DNA from: Alteromonas_F sp964429915 | Lineage (GTDB): Bacteria; Pseudomonadota; Gammaproteobacteria; Enterobacterales; Alteromonadaceae | Direction: 5' to 3' | DNA length: 64,000 nt | NCBI GenBank assembly: GCA_964429915.1 | Contig: CAYSDZ010000014.1 | Span: 1-64,000, forward strand | Part shown: positions 62,314 through 64,000 of the stretch, piece after piece | Layout of the letters: every line of letters begins with the position of its first letter | Numbering within the stretch: the stretch's first letter is position 1 | Position numbers and translations under genes: made by a program | Notes under the pieces: model-generated | Databases searched by the model: none | What the model saw: the letters and a program-made list of their open reading frames with translations, nothing else | Told to the model about the DNA's origin: nothing

Positions 62314-63087
62314 TTAATCGTTTTGTTTTACTGCGATGATCAGCAACTTAGCAATTGCGTCGCCTAACCACTGAGAAAAATCAATATTCAATTCGTTGGC
62401 TTTGTCAAAAAGAAAAGCAATACTTTGTCTTTCCTTAACGGCACAAAACAACGCGTACTCACCTCGTGATATAGGTTCAATTTCCGGTTTAAATTCAGAT
62501 CGGCTAATTCGAACAAATACATCATTTGGTTCTGATAAAGAAGACCGTAGGTTTGTAATATTTCCTTCATTAAAGTGAGAATATTTATACAGTTTTTCGA
62601 CTGGGAATAGGAATTTTTCTGCATAGAGAGTGGGTGAAAGGACCAACGTGGCGTTTTCAGCCTTATCGGTGCTTAAATGACTAAAAGTGTCTGCTTGCTG
62701 AAATGGATCTTTGGCACGTTGGCTCAAAAAAATCAGTTCATCAAGCCGCGCGCATTCAATGACATAATTCAGAGATCGCACATGTTGTTCGTTTAAAAAA
62801 TGACGGACTAGGTTTACAAACTGACTGTTTAGACCCCATTCTCCCCAGTCGTATTCAGTTTTTGCAATACGCTCACAAGCAAGCTTAGTGATTCTTCTAA
62901 AGTTTTCTTCACCGAGTAATTTCATTACTGTTGGAAAAGCAACGGCTAATGCTCTATGTGCGTTTTCTCGCCAGTTGTTTTGATACAACTTTAGTCCCTG
63001 AGAAGGTATTGAGGACAGTGCGTTTGGAGACAAAATAGCAGATACTAATGACGATTGAAAGTGACCTTCATTATCAAAACTAGACAT
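62314..63087 (-). CDS. DUF2063 partner protein of the MNIO enzyme (BufC-like)
   Basis: 257 residues. The N-terminal DUF2063 domain (HFQSSLVSAILS; LKLYQNNWRENAHRALAVAFPTV) matches the putative DNA-binding/BufC family. This acts as the substrate-recognition partner of MNIO enzymes that modify ribosomal peptides. It begins six bases after the DUF692 gene and ends 14 bases before the DoxX gene. The C-terminal part is divergent. Function is from family knowledge. Confidence 0.83.
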   Translation of the reverse strand: MSSFDNEGHFQSSLVSAILSPNALSSIPSQGLKLYQNNWRENAHRALAVAFPTVMKLLGEENFRRITKLACERIAKTEYDWGEWGLNSQFVNLVRHFLNEQHVRSLNYVIECARLDELIFLSQRAKDPFQQADTFSHLSTDKAENATLVLSPTLYAEKFLFPVEKLYKYSHFNEGNITNLRSSLSEPNDVFVRISRSEFKPEIEPISRGEYALFCAVKERQSIAFLFDKANELNIDFSQWLGDAIAKLLIIAVKQND

Positions 63088-63093
63088 CTTGTG

Positions 63094-63993
63094 TTAATCC
63101 TTGCTCAAGCGTTGCTGAATGGTTCTTGCTCGCTGTGCTAACGAGACCAACTCTTTCCAAGTCGGTAAATCTTGATCCCATTCTATTAATGTAGGCTTAT
63201 TGCCAAATTGTGCAACAACTTTTTCATAGAGTGACCAACAGGGTTCAGATACGCTGCGAGCGTGATCGTCAATCATTATTTCATCCTCCTTCGCAGGTGT
63301 TGTGCCTGCGAGGTGGTATTCACCAATCATATCGGGTGCAAGATAGCACAGTGCATTTAACACTGTGGTTTCGGAATTATTTGTCGGCGAGTCAAGGTGT
63401 TTTCCACTTTGTATTGTCATCGCTTTACTGTTATGAGCATTAACTAATAGATTATTAATGTCTAACAATAGTTTGCAGCCCGTTGTTTTGCACAAACGCG
63501 CTAAGAAATCGAATTCGTCGAATTCTTTTTCTTGCTCAGGAAGGTAGGCTGAGAGGTTTTCTATGAGTAAGGTGCGCTGAAGGGTCGTTTGAATCATATC
63601 TACGTGTTGGCAAAGAATATCTAAAGATGCTTGATTAAAACGCAAAGGCAGTAAGTCACCCGTATGAAACGCTTTACCATGGACTAAAGCACGGTTAAAA
63701 CACGCATGGTCAGAGACTAATATGGGATCGAGAGTATCGCACAACTGTTTAAGTTTATTCATTACTGAAAGCGTAGGCGGCAAGGTCGACCCTAGCCCAA
63801 GCGATGTTGCATGAATCGATACATCATAATGTTGTCGTGCTTGCTGCAATAGATGCTTGGGTGCACCACCTTCAGAGAAAAAATTTTCAGCGTGAACTTC
63901 AACGAAGTCGATGTCAGCAAGATGGTCTAATGCATCAAAATAGTGCTCATGTCGCAAACCTACACCGACCTTTGTTTGTGTCTTGTCCGTCAA
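63094..63993 (-). CDS. DUF692 / MNIO family oxidative enzyme (BufB-like)
   Basis: 299 residues. A TIM-barrel multinuclear non-haem iron enzyme that modifies cysteines of small peptides such as bufferins. Probable iron ligands are in VGLRHEHYFD, FVEVHAENFF, VSIHATSLGLGS, LVSDHACFN, LLIENLSAYL, LLLDINNLLVNAHN and GEYHLAG. The visible start is TTG seven bases from the window edge and the frame stays open to the edge, so the true start may lie outside. The precursor peptide gene (BufA, DUF2282-like) would be expected just upstream, beyond 64000. Confidence 0.87.
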   Translation of the reverse strand: MTDKTQTKVGVGLRHEHYFDALDHLADIDFVEVHAENFFSEGGAPKHLLQQARQHYDVSIHATSLGLGSTLPPTLSVMNKLKQLCDTLDPILVSDHACFNRALVHGKAFHTGDLLPLRFNQASLDILCQHVDMIQTTLQRTLLIENLSAYLPEQEKEFDEFDFLARLCKTTGCKLLLDINNLLVNAHNSKAMTIQSGKHLDSPTNNSETTVLNALCYLAPDMIGEYHLAGTTPAKEDEIMIDDHARSVSEPCWSLYEKVVAQFGNKPTLIEWDQDLPTWKELVSLAQRARTIQQRLSKD

Positions 63994-64000
63994 TGTTGAA

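Overview
The window looks like a chromosomal segment of a marine gammaproteobacterium of the Alteromonadales (Alteromonas/Glaciecola type). The evidence is the rimP-nusA-infB-rbfA-truB-rpsO translation operon, a yejK/yejL/yejM set, a VolA/Pla-1 type lipase, CmoM, a YciK-type dehydrogenase, ElaA, many c-di-GMP and chemotaxis proteins, and moderate base composition with A/T-rich intergenic DNA. No rRNA, tRNA, CRISPR array, prophage or complete insertion sequence was seen.

Left end (1-2000): a remnant of a mobilisable element on the minus strand. It holds a MobC-like relaxosome protein, a MOB relaxase broken by a -1 frameshift, a gene running off the window edge, and a possible C-terminal scrap of an actin-like ATPase. 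Next come a DUF2878 membrane protein and an overlapping DUF1003/mini-MscS pair.

4-11 kb is a signalling block: a PAS-PAS-GGDEF protein with a degenerate EAL domain, a 1020-residue CheB-CheR-PAS-receiver fusion, and a PAS histidine kinase. 11-14 kb holds a PP2C/Ser-Thr-kinase fusion behind a formate/nitrite transporter. 14.5-21.2 kb is the translation operon, preceded by a leader with two intrinsic terminators. argO, not pnp, follows rpsO.

21.8-39.3 kb: a coiled-coil membrane protein, a pseudo-receiver TPR protein, ahpC-ahpF, a 1334-residue beta-propeller GGDEF-EAL protein, a diguanylate cyclase translationally coupled to a degenerate periplasmic 5'-nucleotidase, a 182-bp MITE-like palindrome, a possibly split NIT-domain chemoreceptor pair, a full-length NIT chemoreceptor and yciK. 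39.6-50.8 kb is mostly housekeeping: VolA-like lipase, sohB, Nif3-like, cmoM, an apparent receiver-TPR/gpx/ldhA operon, gmhB, yejM and yejL. 50.8-64 kb: yejK, a double T-fold PTPS-like protein, an M23 peptidase, a secreted S8 protease with three repeats on an exact 720-bp period, an M61 peptidase, a LytS/LytTR pair, pfkA, and at the right edge an MNIO (DUF692), DUF2063 and DoxX operon of bufferin type whose likely precursor gene lies outside the window.

The most interesting points are: the dead-looking nucleotidase coupled to a diguanylate cyclase; the MNIO cluster; two receiver-TPR paralogues of which only one keeps the phospho-acceptor; a short inverted-repeat element present twice; the 182-bp palindromic element; and the frameshifted relaxase. 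All functional statements come from reading motifs; no database search was run.
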